This document shows positions 1 to 6,476 of a stretch of DNA of 12,347 bases, in pieces. The DNA is taken from contig CALAUL010000030.1 of assembly GCA_937892255.1 (NCBI GenBank), forward strand, positions 1 to 12,347, given 5' to 3'. Positions within the stretch are counted from its first letter, which is position 1; each line of letters begins with the position of its first letter. The position numbers and the translations under genes are program-made. The stretch is from an uncultured Bacteroidales bacterium (GTDB taxonomy: Bacteria > Bacteroidota > Bacteroidia > Bacteroidales > Marinilabiliaceae). The notes beneath the pieces were generated by a model that did no database searches, was not told the origin of the DNA, and saw nothing but the letters and a program-made list of their open reading frames with translations.

Positions 1-102
1 TGACAGATGATATGTTGAAGTTCAGATGTTTAAAGTTGGTGGAGAATGAAGAATAAAAGTTCGGTGTACAAGGTACAAATGTTTAAAATAGTTTATGAGA
101 CT

Positions 103-1140
103 ATGAAAAATAGAAATTTTATATTGTTGTTTGTGGCACTCTTCGTAGCATCGTGTGGAGAAAAAAAAGGCTTTAATGGTTTGTTTGATGAAGTTTGTCA
201 TGTGGAGTTGAACAAATATGACGAAACATTGACAAGTGTAATGCGTTCTCCGAGTGCGTTTTGTGTTGTGGATAGTTGCTTTGTCTTTGTAGAACCAAAG
301 TTAGATGATTGGCTGACTATTTATGATGGCAAAACAGGTCAGAGTGTGCAATTGTTGCATCGAGGACAAGGCGATATTGAGGCTTTGGACGTGCAGACAA
401 TAGCGAAAGGAAAAAGAGTAGGAGAGATATATGCATTAGATGTATTGTCAAAAAAACTATTTGTAGTGGACGTGGAGAATAAATTATTGTCGGTGGATAA
501 GGATTATTCTTTAAGGAATGATAGTTTGTCGGTACAAAGCATAGTGTACGATGACTCTGTGAGTATATACGAGACACAGGGCAGAGAACGGCATTTTGTC
601 ATAGATGATAACGTTGGCAGAAGAGAGTTCGGAAACCTTAATTTTAGTAGTGAGATAGACGCAGTAACGATGAGCAATACAGCATCAGGCTATTGTGTCG
701 GATTGAATAGTATGGATAGATTTGTATGGGCGTCGATGTTCGGCGATATATTTGAGATATATGATTACAGCCGGCCAGATGATATTAAAGTTGTAAAGTC
801 AAATGTAGTGCGAGTGCCCAAGATGGATTTGCAAGGACTTCTGATGAGCGATGCGAATATTGGAGTTGTTTCTCTTACTGCGAGTGAAGAGAATATTTAT
901 ATGCTATATTCGGGGAAAACATTTAATCTGTTTAGTGGCTTTTCGGATTTAGAAGAACTTAAGGCAAGTAAAAACATATTGGTGTTTGATTGGAATGGAA
1001 ATCCGATAAAAAGTATACAGTTTGATAAAGATGTTTTGTACATATCTTATGATAAAAATGCGGAGCGATTATATTGTTTGGGAATAAATGAAGATGGGGA
1101 ATATCGTCTTTATTACGTAGAAAATCTTGTTGAGAGATGA
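103..1140 (+). CDS. TolB-like 6-bladed beta-propeller lipoprotein
   Basis: Predicted membrane-anchored lipoprotein of 345 residues. From the ATG at 103 it has a compact signal peptide (basic MKNRN, hydrophobic ILLFVALF) and a lipobox VASC with Cys18 as the lipidated residue. The body lacks membrane segments and shows repeating beta-rich blades such as GEIYALDVLSKKLFVVD and NILVFDWNGNPIKSI. This matches the Bacteroidetes TolB-like/BF3164-type propeller family, whose function is unknown; these proteins often occur in tandem paralogue arrays. An in-frame ATG at 46 would add 19 residues in front of the signal peptide. I prefer 103 because the 46 start would bury the signal peptide. The first 56 nt may hold the end of an upstream gene. 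Family call is from blade pattern and lipobox; no catalytic motif is visible. Confidence 0.72.
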   Translation: MKNRNFILLFVALFVASCGEKKGFNGLFDEVCHVELNKYDETLTSVMRSPSAFCVVDSCFVFVEPKLDDWLTIYDGKTGQSVQLLHRGQGDIEALDVQTIAKGKRVGEIYALDVLSKKLFVVDVENKLLSVDKDYSLRNDSLSVQSIVYDDSVSIYETQGRERHFVIDDNVGRREFGNLNFSSEIDAVTMSNTASGYCVGLNSMDRFVWASMFGDIFEIYDYSRPDDIKVVKSNVVRVPKMDLQGLLMSDANIGVVSLTASEENIYMLYSGKTFNLFSGFSDLEELKASKNILVFDWNGNPIKSIQFDKDVLYISYDKNAERLYCLGINEDGEYRLYYVENLVER

Positions 1141-1221
1141 GGAGGTCAGCATTGGCGAATGCTATGATAGAACCAAGGTGCATAGTTTGCCTTCAACAAG
1201 AGAAATATGAAAACTTTGTTG

Positions 1222-1229
1222 TATCTTTG
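1222..1229 (+). promoter_or_regulatory. -7 promoter box of the hisIE-like gene
   Basis: TATCTTTG matches the Bacteroidetes -7 consensus TAnnTTTG exactly and lies 39 nt before the ATG at 1269. No TTTG is found at the usual distance of about 19-20 nt upstream, so only half the promoter is supported. Confidence 0.5.
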
Positions 1230-1268
1230 CGCCTGTCAATATAGAACATACAAACAAAGCATATTACG

Positions 1269-1856
1269 ATGAATTTAGATTTCGCAAGCAACGTAGGCAA
1301 AGTACAAGCTGTTATTCAGGATAAACGCTCTAAGCAAATTTTGCGCATGGGATATGTCAATCAGGCAACTATTGACCTAATGGAAGAGACAAAAGAGGTC
1401 TATCTGCTCGATGGTAATCTTCCTAAACTCATTGAAGCCGGTGAATATAACGAGCCAATGGCTTTTGATGGCATTGTTGCCAACGAAGAGGGAACGGCGG
1501 TTATTGTAAATGCACTTCCCAAAGGTTCTACTACGGGTGCTAACAATTTCCTTGGCGACAAGAATATTGAAGATTTGGCTTTCCTTACTACGTTGCAGGA
1601 CTTCATCGAACGTCGTAAAAAGGAGATGCCCGAAGGTTCATACACTACGAAGCTCTTTACGAAGGGCATAAACAAGATTTCGCAGAAAGTGAGCGAAGAG
1701 GCAACAGAAACCATCATAGAGGCAATCGGCGGAACGAAAGAACAACTCTTGTACGAGTCGTCGGATCTTATCTATCATCTCATTGTGCTTTTGACGGAGA
1801 AAGGGTTGCGTATCGAAGACCTTGCACGCGAATTGAAAGCACGTCATAAGGAGTAA
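1269..1856 (+). CDS. HisIE-like protein: degenerate PRA-cyclohydrolase domain plus intact PR-ATP pyrophosphatase domain
   Basis: A 195-residue protein, the length and layout of bifunctional HisIE (steps 2 and 3 of histidine synthesis). The C-terminal half (about 105-195) is a convincing HisE domain of the all-alpha NTP pyrophosphatase type: GSYTTKLFTKGINKISQKV, acidic EEATE at 143-147 and ESSDLIYH at 163-170, which carry the Mg-binding acids. The N-terminal half keeps the HisI fold start (IQDKRSKQILRMGYVN, 16-31) but lacks the family's SRT..LWTKGE.SGN segment, the DCD.D acids and the CH and C zinc ligands; the whole protein has no cysteine. It should therefore not hydrolyse phosphoribosyl-AMP. 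No his gene is adjacent; it has its own promoter box and terminator. Possible roles are PR-ATP pyrophosphatase alone or another nucleotide pyrophosphatase. Calling it hisI by simple homology would overstate its activity. Confidence 0.82.
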   Translation: MNLDFASNVGKVQAVIQDKRSKQILRMGYVNQATIDLMEETKEVYLLDGNLPKLIEAGEYNEPMAFDGIVANEEGTAVIVNALPKGSTTGANNFLGDKNIEDLAFLTTLQDFIERRKKEMPEGSYTTKLFTKGINKISQKVSEEATETIIEAIGGTKEQLLYESSDLIYHLIVLLTEKGLRIEDLARELKARHKE

Positions 1857-1908
1857 GTATATTTTACAACAGAATATTCCTCGTCAAGCAATGTGGAGGA
1901 AAATACAG

Positions 1909-1946
1909 ACAAGGGTGAATTTCGGAAAACGAGATTCGCCCTTTGT
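1909..1946 (+). terminator. Hairpin terminator after the hisIE-like gene
   Basis: Left arm 1909-1924 pairs with right arm 1930-1946 around a 5-nt loop (GAAAA), about 16 pairs including G-U pairs and one bulged T. It lies about 50 nt after the stop codon. No strong T-run follows, so it may be a weak terminator or only a stabilising 3' hairpin. Confidence 0.6.
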
Positions 1947-2042
1947 CGTATATCGACTCTGTGACACAAAGAACTACGGCAGATGAGAACTTCAAGTAGA
2001 AAAATATCAACGTATGAGTGGAACTATTATGAAATAAATCCC

Positions 2043-2050
2043 TATTTTTG
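2043..2050 (+). promoter_or_regulatory. -7 promoter box of the PAP2-rsmE-feoAB operon
   Basis: TATTTTTG matches TAnnTTTG exactly, 28 nt before the ATG at 2079. The -33 position does not match TTTG, so the call rests on the -7 box and on the operon layout downstream. Confidence 0.45.
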
Positions 2051-2078
2051 TCTGTTGAATTTAGACTGATTATAAAAT

Positions 2079-2792
2079 ATGGATTCATTAGTTTTTATAG
2101 ATAAGCAAGTCACGCTGTGGTTGAACAGTTTCTTTACAGACTATTTCGATTTGTTTTTTTATCAATATACGAGTATGCCTATATGGATACCGCTTTATTT
2201 GGCTTTGGCGTGGTTAATATTCAGCAAGCAGGGGATAAGGGGCGTAGTGACGCTATTTTTCATTGCGGTGCTGATTATATTGGCAGACCAGATAGCGTCC
2301 GGATTATGCAAGCCATTGTTTGAGAGATTTCGTCCTTCGAGAGATGGCGTGATGCAGTATTTGGTGCATATTGTCAACGATTACAGAGGTGGCAAATATG
2401 GGTTCATGTCATCGCATTCTGCCAATACCTTTGCTTTGGCAACATTTGTGGCATTGGTAGTGAAGAATCGTTTTCTTGGGTGGACAATGTTTTTGTGGGC
2501 AATGATGAGCGGATATTCGCGAATATACTGTGGAGTACATTATGTAGGAGACGTGATGTGTGGTGCGCTGTTGGGTATTATCCTTGGAGCAGTGCTTTAT
2601 CAGGTATATCTGAGGGCAGTGTTGCGTTTTTTTGTCATACCGCATTATAATAAACGAACGTTTAAGTCAAATCTGGCCGAGTCGTTTGGCTCGTGGGAAC
2701 CGGCATTGGTTGGTTGGGTCTATTGGATAACGGTGGCTGTAATGGCTATTGTATCGGCACTTATGTTGAGTTGGAATGGAACTGCTTGTTGA
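2079..2792 (+). CDS. PAP2-family membrane phosphatase
   Basis: Integral membrane lipid phosphatase of 237 residues with several hydrophobic segments (about 33-48, 54-75, 115-130, 133-146, 160-178, and a last one near 211-231). All three signature motifs of the PAP2/undecaprenyl-pyrophosphate phosphatase superfamily are present: K78-x6-R85-P86, the SSH motif 111-113 with His113, and S147-R148-x5-H154-x3-D158. The two histidines and the aspartate form the catalytic set. The likely substrate is a polyprenyl or phosphatidyl (pyro)phosphate at the outer face of the inner membrane; the sequence does not decide which. It is the first gene of the operon, and its last 17 nt overlap the start of rsmE, implying translational coupling. 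The Pro-to-Met change before SSH leaves the catalytic residues intact. Confidence 0.85.
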   Translation: MDSLVFIDKQVTLWLNSFFTDYFDLFFYQYTSMPIWIPLYLALAWLIFSKQGIRGVVTLFFIAVLIILADQIASGLCKPLFERFRPSRDGVMQYLVHIVNDYRGGKYGFMSSHSANTFALATFVALVVKNRFLGWTMFLWAMMSGYSRIYCGVHYVGDVMCGALLGIILGAVLYQVYLRAVLRFFVIPHYNKRTFKSNLAESFGSWEPALVGWVYWITVAVMAIVSALMLSWNGTAC

Positions 2793-3477
2793 TAAGACGT
2801 TTGACGGTTCTCTGCCGTTGTGTGAGGAGGAGAGTGCACATTGCGTCAAGGTGCTCCGACACAGAGCGGGAGATGAAGTATGGGTTACCGACGGACAAGG
2901 GACGTTGTACAAGTGCCGTATTGACGTAGCCAATAGTAAGGCGTGCGAACTTACGGTGCTCGAAAGTGAGGTGAAGCCACCTTTTAAGCACTATTTGCAC
3001 ATGGCAGTTGCTCCGACGAAGAATGCAGATCGTTTTGAGTGGTTCGTTGAGAAAGCGACGGAATTGGGTATAAGCGAGATAACACCGATAATATGTGAAC
3101 ATTCGGAACGACAGAAAATACGTGTCGACAGATTGGAACGTCTTGTGGTGGCGGCATCGAAGCAGTCGTTGAAATGCTATTTGCCAAAGATAAATGAGCC
3201 ATGCACGGCCATGGAGATTATAGAGAATTCGGCAGAGGAGCAACGTTTCATAATGCACTGTGACGAAGGAGAAAAGCCACATCTGTATAATGCGTTAAAG
3301 ACAAACTGTAGTACACTCTTGATGATAGGTCCGGAGGGAGACTTCTCTAAGAAAGAGGTGTCGAAAGCCCTGGAAAAGGGATTCAGAGAAGCAACGCTCG
3401 GAGAGGAACGTCTGCGAACCGAGACAGCGGCCCTTGCAGCGTGTCACATGGCAGATTTGAAAAACAATCTTGTGTGA
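2776..3477 (+). CDS. rsmE: 16S rRNA (uracil1498-N3)-methyltransferase RsmE
   Basis: A 233-residue SPOUT-class (trefoil-knot) methyltransferase that uses S-adenosylmethionine to methylate N3 of U1498 in 16S rRNA in the cytoplasm. Family landmarks appear in order: N-terminal PUA-like part with HCVKVLRH at 22-29, DRFEWFVEKATELGI at 85-99, SER at 110-112, KQSLK at 129-133, and the knot motifs IGPEGDFS at 184-191 and LGEERLRTETA at 208-218. Length is close to the family norm. The start at 2776 lies inside the end of the PAP2 gene (17-nt overlap, different frame), and the N-terminus MELLVDKTF fits family starts. FeoAB follows after 34 nt, so rsmE appears to be the middle gene of an operon. Asp in place of the second Gly of GPEGG is the only departure I note. 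Confidence 0.93.
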   Translation: MELLVDKTFDGSLPLCEEESAHCVKVLRHRAGDEVWVTDGQGTLYKCRIDVANSKACELTVLESEVKPPFKHYLHMAVAPTKNADRFEWFVEKATELGISEITPIICEHSERQKIRVDRLERLVVAASKQSLKCYLPKINEPCTAMEIIENSAEEQRFIMHCDEGEKPHLYNALKTNCSTLLMIGPEGDFSKKEVSKALEKGFREATLGEERLRTETAALAACHMADLKNNLV

Positions 3478-3511
3478 CCACAGATAATGAAAAAATAATT
3501 AGACAACAGAT

Positions 3512-6019
3512 ATGAGGTTATCAGATTTGCCAACCGGTGAAGAGGCAGAGATATTGTCGGTGGCAGGCGGTGGAGCGTTCAGAAAACGCATTCTTGAAAT
3601 GGGCTTTGTCAAAGGAAAAGTCGTCAAGTCCATAAAAAATGCACCGCTGAATGACCCCATCGAATACAAGATACTTGATTATTATGTTTCGTTGCGTCGC
3701 GAAGAGGCACATCTCATAGAGGTGCAGTCGGTAGCAGACGGAAAAACAAACTCCAATGTGGCGTTCAATGCACAAGAGGGAGGCATGTTCGAATTGCCAC
3801 CACCTCCGCCACATATCATAAAAGTAGCATTTGTAGGTAATCCCAATAGTGGAAAGACAACGCTATTCAACAATATGAGTGGCTCAAAGGAGCATACCGG
3901 CAACTATAGCGGAGTGACAGTCGGCGCTACCGACAACCGTTTTGAATATAACGGATATAGATTTGAGATTGTCGACTTGCCCGGTACATATTCTATATCA
4001 GCATATTCACCAGAGGAGACATTTGTTCGTAACAAACTTCTTGAATATGACCCTGATATAGTTCTTAATGTGCTCGATGTTACCAACTTAGAACGCAATT
4101 TGTATCTGACATCGCAGTTGTTGGATATGGGAGAACGTATGGTGGCGGCACTTAATATGTACGACGACTTCGAAAAGAGCGGCAGTAGACTCGATTATGT
4201 ACATCTTGGACGTATGCTTGGCGTTCCAATGGTGCCAACGGTAGGTTCAAAGGGCAGAGGCGTCAAGGCGTTGCTCGACAAGATGATTGACGTCTATGAG
4301 GGCAAAGACCAATTCGTGCGAAGGGTCAGAATAAACTATGGTATAAATATCGAAGAGTCTATACGTCAGATAATTAATATCATAGAAAAGGGGGGAGAAC
4401 TTCCCGAAACCGTTTCGCCGCGATATATGGCTGTCAAAGTTTTGGAAAATGACATGGACTTTGTTTGGGATAATCTGAAAGCCGATGAGGTGCAAGATGT
4501 CATAAACAGCATGGTAGAGATACGTGAAGGTCTTAAAGAGACATTGCAATGTGCTGACTTGGAGACCTATCTGACAGATTTGCGTTATGGCTTTATAGAT
4601 GGAGCTCTCAGTGAGACGTACAAAGGTGTCAACAAAGAGAGCGACCTGCGTTCGCAGAAGATAGATAGGGTGCTGACACATCGATTTTGGGGTATTCCGA
4701 TATTTGTGGTATTTATATACATCATGTTTGAGTGTACATTTACACTCGGCCAGTATCCCATGGATTGGATAGAATTGGGCGTAGGACTCGTTGCGACGTT
4801 TCTCGATGGACTGCTACCCGATGGCGCTGTGCGAGACTTGATAGTCGACGGTATAGTGCAAGGTGTTGGTGGCGTGATAGTCTTCTTGCCAAATATCCTC
4901 ATCTTGTTCCTGTTTATCTCTTTCATGGAAGATACAGGATATATGGCGAGGGCGGCATTTATCATGGATAAGATGATGCATAAGATGGGACTTCATGGCA
5001 AGTCGTTCATTCCACTCATAATGGGCTTCGGATGTAATGTGCCTGCCATAATGGCGACACGCACCATAGAAGACCGAAGCAACAGAATGCTTACCATGCT
5101 GATAAATCCTTTCATGTCATGCAGTGCCCGTCTGCCTGTATATATACTCTTTTGTGGAGCATTTTTTCCGCAACATGCAGGCACGGTTCTTTTCTGTATG
5201 TATCTGACGGGTGTCGTAGTTGCAATAGTAATGTGTAGGATATTTAAGCAGTTTCTCTTTTCGAGCAAGGAACTTCCTTTTGTGATGGAACTGCCCCCAT
5301 ATCGTATGCCGACAATGCGTTCTACGCTTGTCAACATGTGGAGCAAAGCAAGCCAGTACCTCTCAAAGATGGGAGGAATAATAATGGTTGCAAGTATTAT
5401 AGTTTGGTTTTTAGGATATTATCCCAAGTCTGACGAGTTGGAGGCAGAGAGGAAGCGTCAGTTGACAGAAATAGAGGTTCGCCTTGAAAGTCAGGATATA
5501 ACGAATGCGATGTACGTAACCTTGTGTGATTCGATAGAGAAAGCGTATACCAATAAAGCACAAGAGTATTCCTTCGTAGGAAGGATAGGTAAAGGCATTG
5601 AGCCAGTCATTGCGCCATTGGGTTTTGACTGGAAGATGGGAGTCAGTCTTGTGACGGGCATAGCGGCGAAAGAAATAGTCGTCAGTACATTAGCAGTGCT
5701 ATATCATTCCGATGAGGACGATAAGAGCCTTGTAAACAGCTTGCGTCAAGAACAACATGACGGAAAACCCTTCTTTACATCGGCCAACGTCTTGGCGTTC
5801 ATGGTTTTCACGTTGATATATTTCCCGTGTCTGGCAACGTTGACGGCAATAAAAAATGAGTCGGGTTATTGGAGTGACTTCCACACGTCTAAACATCGAC
5901 GACGACCGCACAGAGGCTCATGGAGATGGGCTATCTTTGTTGCAGTCTATACCACATTGTTGGCATGGATATTGGCGTGGGTAGTGTATCATGTGGTTAG
6001 TTATATAGGTTGCTTTTGA
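3512..6019 (+). CDS. feoB: FeoAB fusion: ferrous iron transport protein B with N-terminal FeoA domain
   Basis: An 835-residue inner-membrane Fe(II) transporter. Residues 1-72 are an SH3-like FeoA domain (MRLSDLPTGEEAEI, LEMGFVKG); a Pro-rich linker (95-100) leads to the GTPase: G1 GNPNSGKT 109-116, switch NYSGVTV 131-137, G3 DLPG 155-158, G4 NMYD 215-218, G5-like VGSKGRG 244-250. A helical region (about 270-385) precedes the membrane core from about 391, with gate motifs GFGCNVPAIMATR 505-517, NPFMSCSARLPVY 532-544, GIAAKEIVVSTLAVLY 716-731 and YFPCLATLTAIK 770-781. FeoA-FeoB fusions are known in Bacteroides and Porphyromonas. A charged segment at about 640-690 splits two membrane helices. 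Odd point: between ESG (783-785) and SWRWA (803-807) there are 17 extra residues including HTSKHRRRPHRG. The Cys-rich partner follows 3 nt downstream. No iron-responsive operator was recognised. Confidence 0.95.
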   Translation: MRLSDLPTGEEAEILSVAGGGAFRKRILEMGFVKGKVVKSIKNAPLNDPIEYKILDYYVSLRREEAHLIEVQSVADGKTNSNVAFNAQEGGMFELPPPPPHIIKVAFVGNPNSGKTTLFNNMSGSKEHTGNYSGVTVGATDNRFEYNGYRFEIVDLPGTYSISAYSPEETFVRNKLLEYDPDIVLNVLDVTNLERNLYLTSQLLDMGERMVAALNMYDDFEKSGSRLDYVHLGRMLGVPMVPTVGSKGRGVKALLDKMIDVYEGKDQFVRRVRINYGINIEESIRQIINIIEKGGELPETVSPRYMAVKVLENDMDFVWDNLKADEVQDVINSMVEIREGLKETLQCADLETYLTDLRYGFIDGALSETYKGVNKESDLRSQKIDRVLTHRFWGIPIFVVFIYIMFECTFTLGQYPMDWIELGVGLVATFLDGLLPDGAVRDLIVDGIVQGVGGVIVFLPNILILFLFISFMEDTGYMARAAFIMDKMMHKMGLHGKSFIPLIMGFGCNVPAIMATRTIEDRSNRMLTMLINPFMSCSARLPVYILFCGAFFPQHAGTVLFCMYLTGVVVAIVMCRIFKQFLFSSKELPFVMELPPYRMPTMRSTLVNMWSKASQYLSKMGGIIMVASIIVWFLGYYPKSDELEAERKRQLTEIEVRLESQDITNAMYVTLCDSIEKAYTNKAQEYSFVGRIGKGIEPVIAPLGFDWKMGVSLVTGIAAKEIVVSTLAVLYHSDEDDKSLVNSLRQEQHDGKPFFTSANVLAFMVFTLIYFPCLATLTAIKNESGYWSDFHTSKHRRRPHRGSWRWAIFVAVYTTLLAWILAWVVYHVVSYIGCF

Positions 6020-6022
6020 TGT

Positions 6023-6157
6023 ATGGGCGTTCAGGATTGGATAGTTGTTGCTTTCTTTGTGTTGGTAGTTGGTTATGCAATTTACAAGTCACGCAAAGGT
6101 AATGGCAAAGGCTGTGCCGGCAATTGTAATTGTGGAGGAAATTGTGGGAGATGTTGA
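6023..6157 (+). CDS. FeoB-associated Cys-rich membrane protein
   Basis: A 44-residue protein starting 3 nt after the feoAB stop codon. One transmembrane helix (DWIVVAFFVLVVGYAIY, 5-21) is followed by a short basic stretch and a Cys-rich tail with Cys at 31, 35, 37, 41 and 44 (C-x3-C-x-C-x3-C-x2-C). Size, single helix, tail and position directly after feoB match the FeoB-associated Cys-rich family. These are thought to assist or regulate FeoB, perhaps by binding iron or a cluster, and may stand in for FeoC; that role is inference. An ATG at 6019 in another frame gives no sensible product, so 6023 is chosen. Confidence 0.88.
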   Translation: MGVQDWIVVAFFVLVVGYAIYKSRKGNGKGCAGNCNCGGNCGRC

Positions 6158-6230
6158 TATCTTGTTCTTGTAAGTTGACATAAAATAAGGTCGAGAGACA
6201 ACAAGAAAGACACATTATTGAATGTTATTA

Positions 6231-6261
6231 CTTGTTTAAACAAAAAATATGTGTACATTTG
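6231..6261 (+). promoter_or_regulatory. Promoter of the pspC-domain / acyl-CoA synthetase operon
   Basis: CTTG at 6231-6234 (one mismatch to TTTG), 19-nt spacer, then a perfect TACATTTG at 6254-6261. This fits the Bacteroidetes -33/-7 promoter and predicts a leader of about 25 nt before the ATG at 6292. It separates this unit from the feo operon. Confidence 0.6.
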
Positions 6262-6291
6262 TGAATATTAACAATATAAAAGAATACAGAT

Positions 6292-6465
6292 ATGGCATTA
6301 AAGAAGTCTAAAGACAAAGTTCTCGCAGGAGTATGCGGAGGAGTAGCAGAGGCATTAGGATTTGACAAGACTCTTGTACGTATAATTTGGGCAATCTTGG
6401 TATTGTTTGCAGGTACAGGTCTAATTTTGTATTTACTTTTGTGGATACTAATGCCTAGCAAGTAA
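6292..6465 (+). CDS. PspC-domain small membrane protein
   Basis: A 57-residue protein consisting of a stand-alone PspC domain: the basic start with KVLAGVCGGVAEALGFDKTLVR (split here as KVLAGVCGGVAEAL, residues 9-22, and GFDKTLVR, 23-30) is the family signature, followed by one long hydrophobic segment IIWAILVLFAGTGLILYLLLWILMP broken by GTG at 41-43. PspC proteins in enterobacteria act in the envelope stress response; stand-alone Bacteroidetes copies have no established role. It is the first gene after its own promoter, with the acyl-CoA synthetase starting 11 nt after its stop codon, so the two are probably co-transcribed. A link between membrane stress and fatty acid handling is only inference. 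Confidence 0.85.
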   Translation: MALKKSKDKVLAGVCGGVAEALGFDKTLVRIIWAILVLFAGTGLILYLLLWILMPSK

Positions 6466-6476
6466 AAATACTGCCT

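Noticed and set aside
1..56. Open frame with codons from position 3 to a TAA at 54-56, possibly the end of an upstream gene overlapping the ATG at 46
   Set aside because: Only 17 codons are visible, with no recognisable motif; not enough to call a partial gene.
1148..1163. AGCATT/AATGCT hairpin with a 4-nt loop just after the lipoprotein gene
   Set aside because: A 6-bp stem of moderate stability with no T-run behind it; too weak to call a terminator.
2761..3282. 173-codon open frame on the minus strand opposite rsmE
   Set aside because: Shadow of rsmE: no family resemblance, and the plus-strand frame has all RsmE motifs.
4247..4681. 144-codon minus-strand open frame inside feoAB
   Set aside because: Lies opposite the well-conserved FeoB coding frame and shows no motif of its own.
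6158..6210. CTTGTT/AACAAG inverted repeat as terminator of the feo operon
   Set aside because: The arms are short and separated by a loop of about 35 nt; not convincing, so no terminator is called there.
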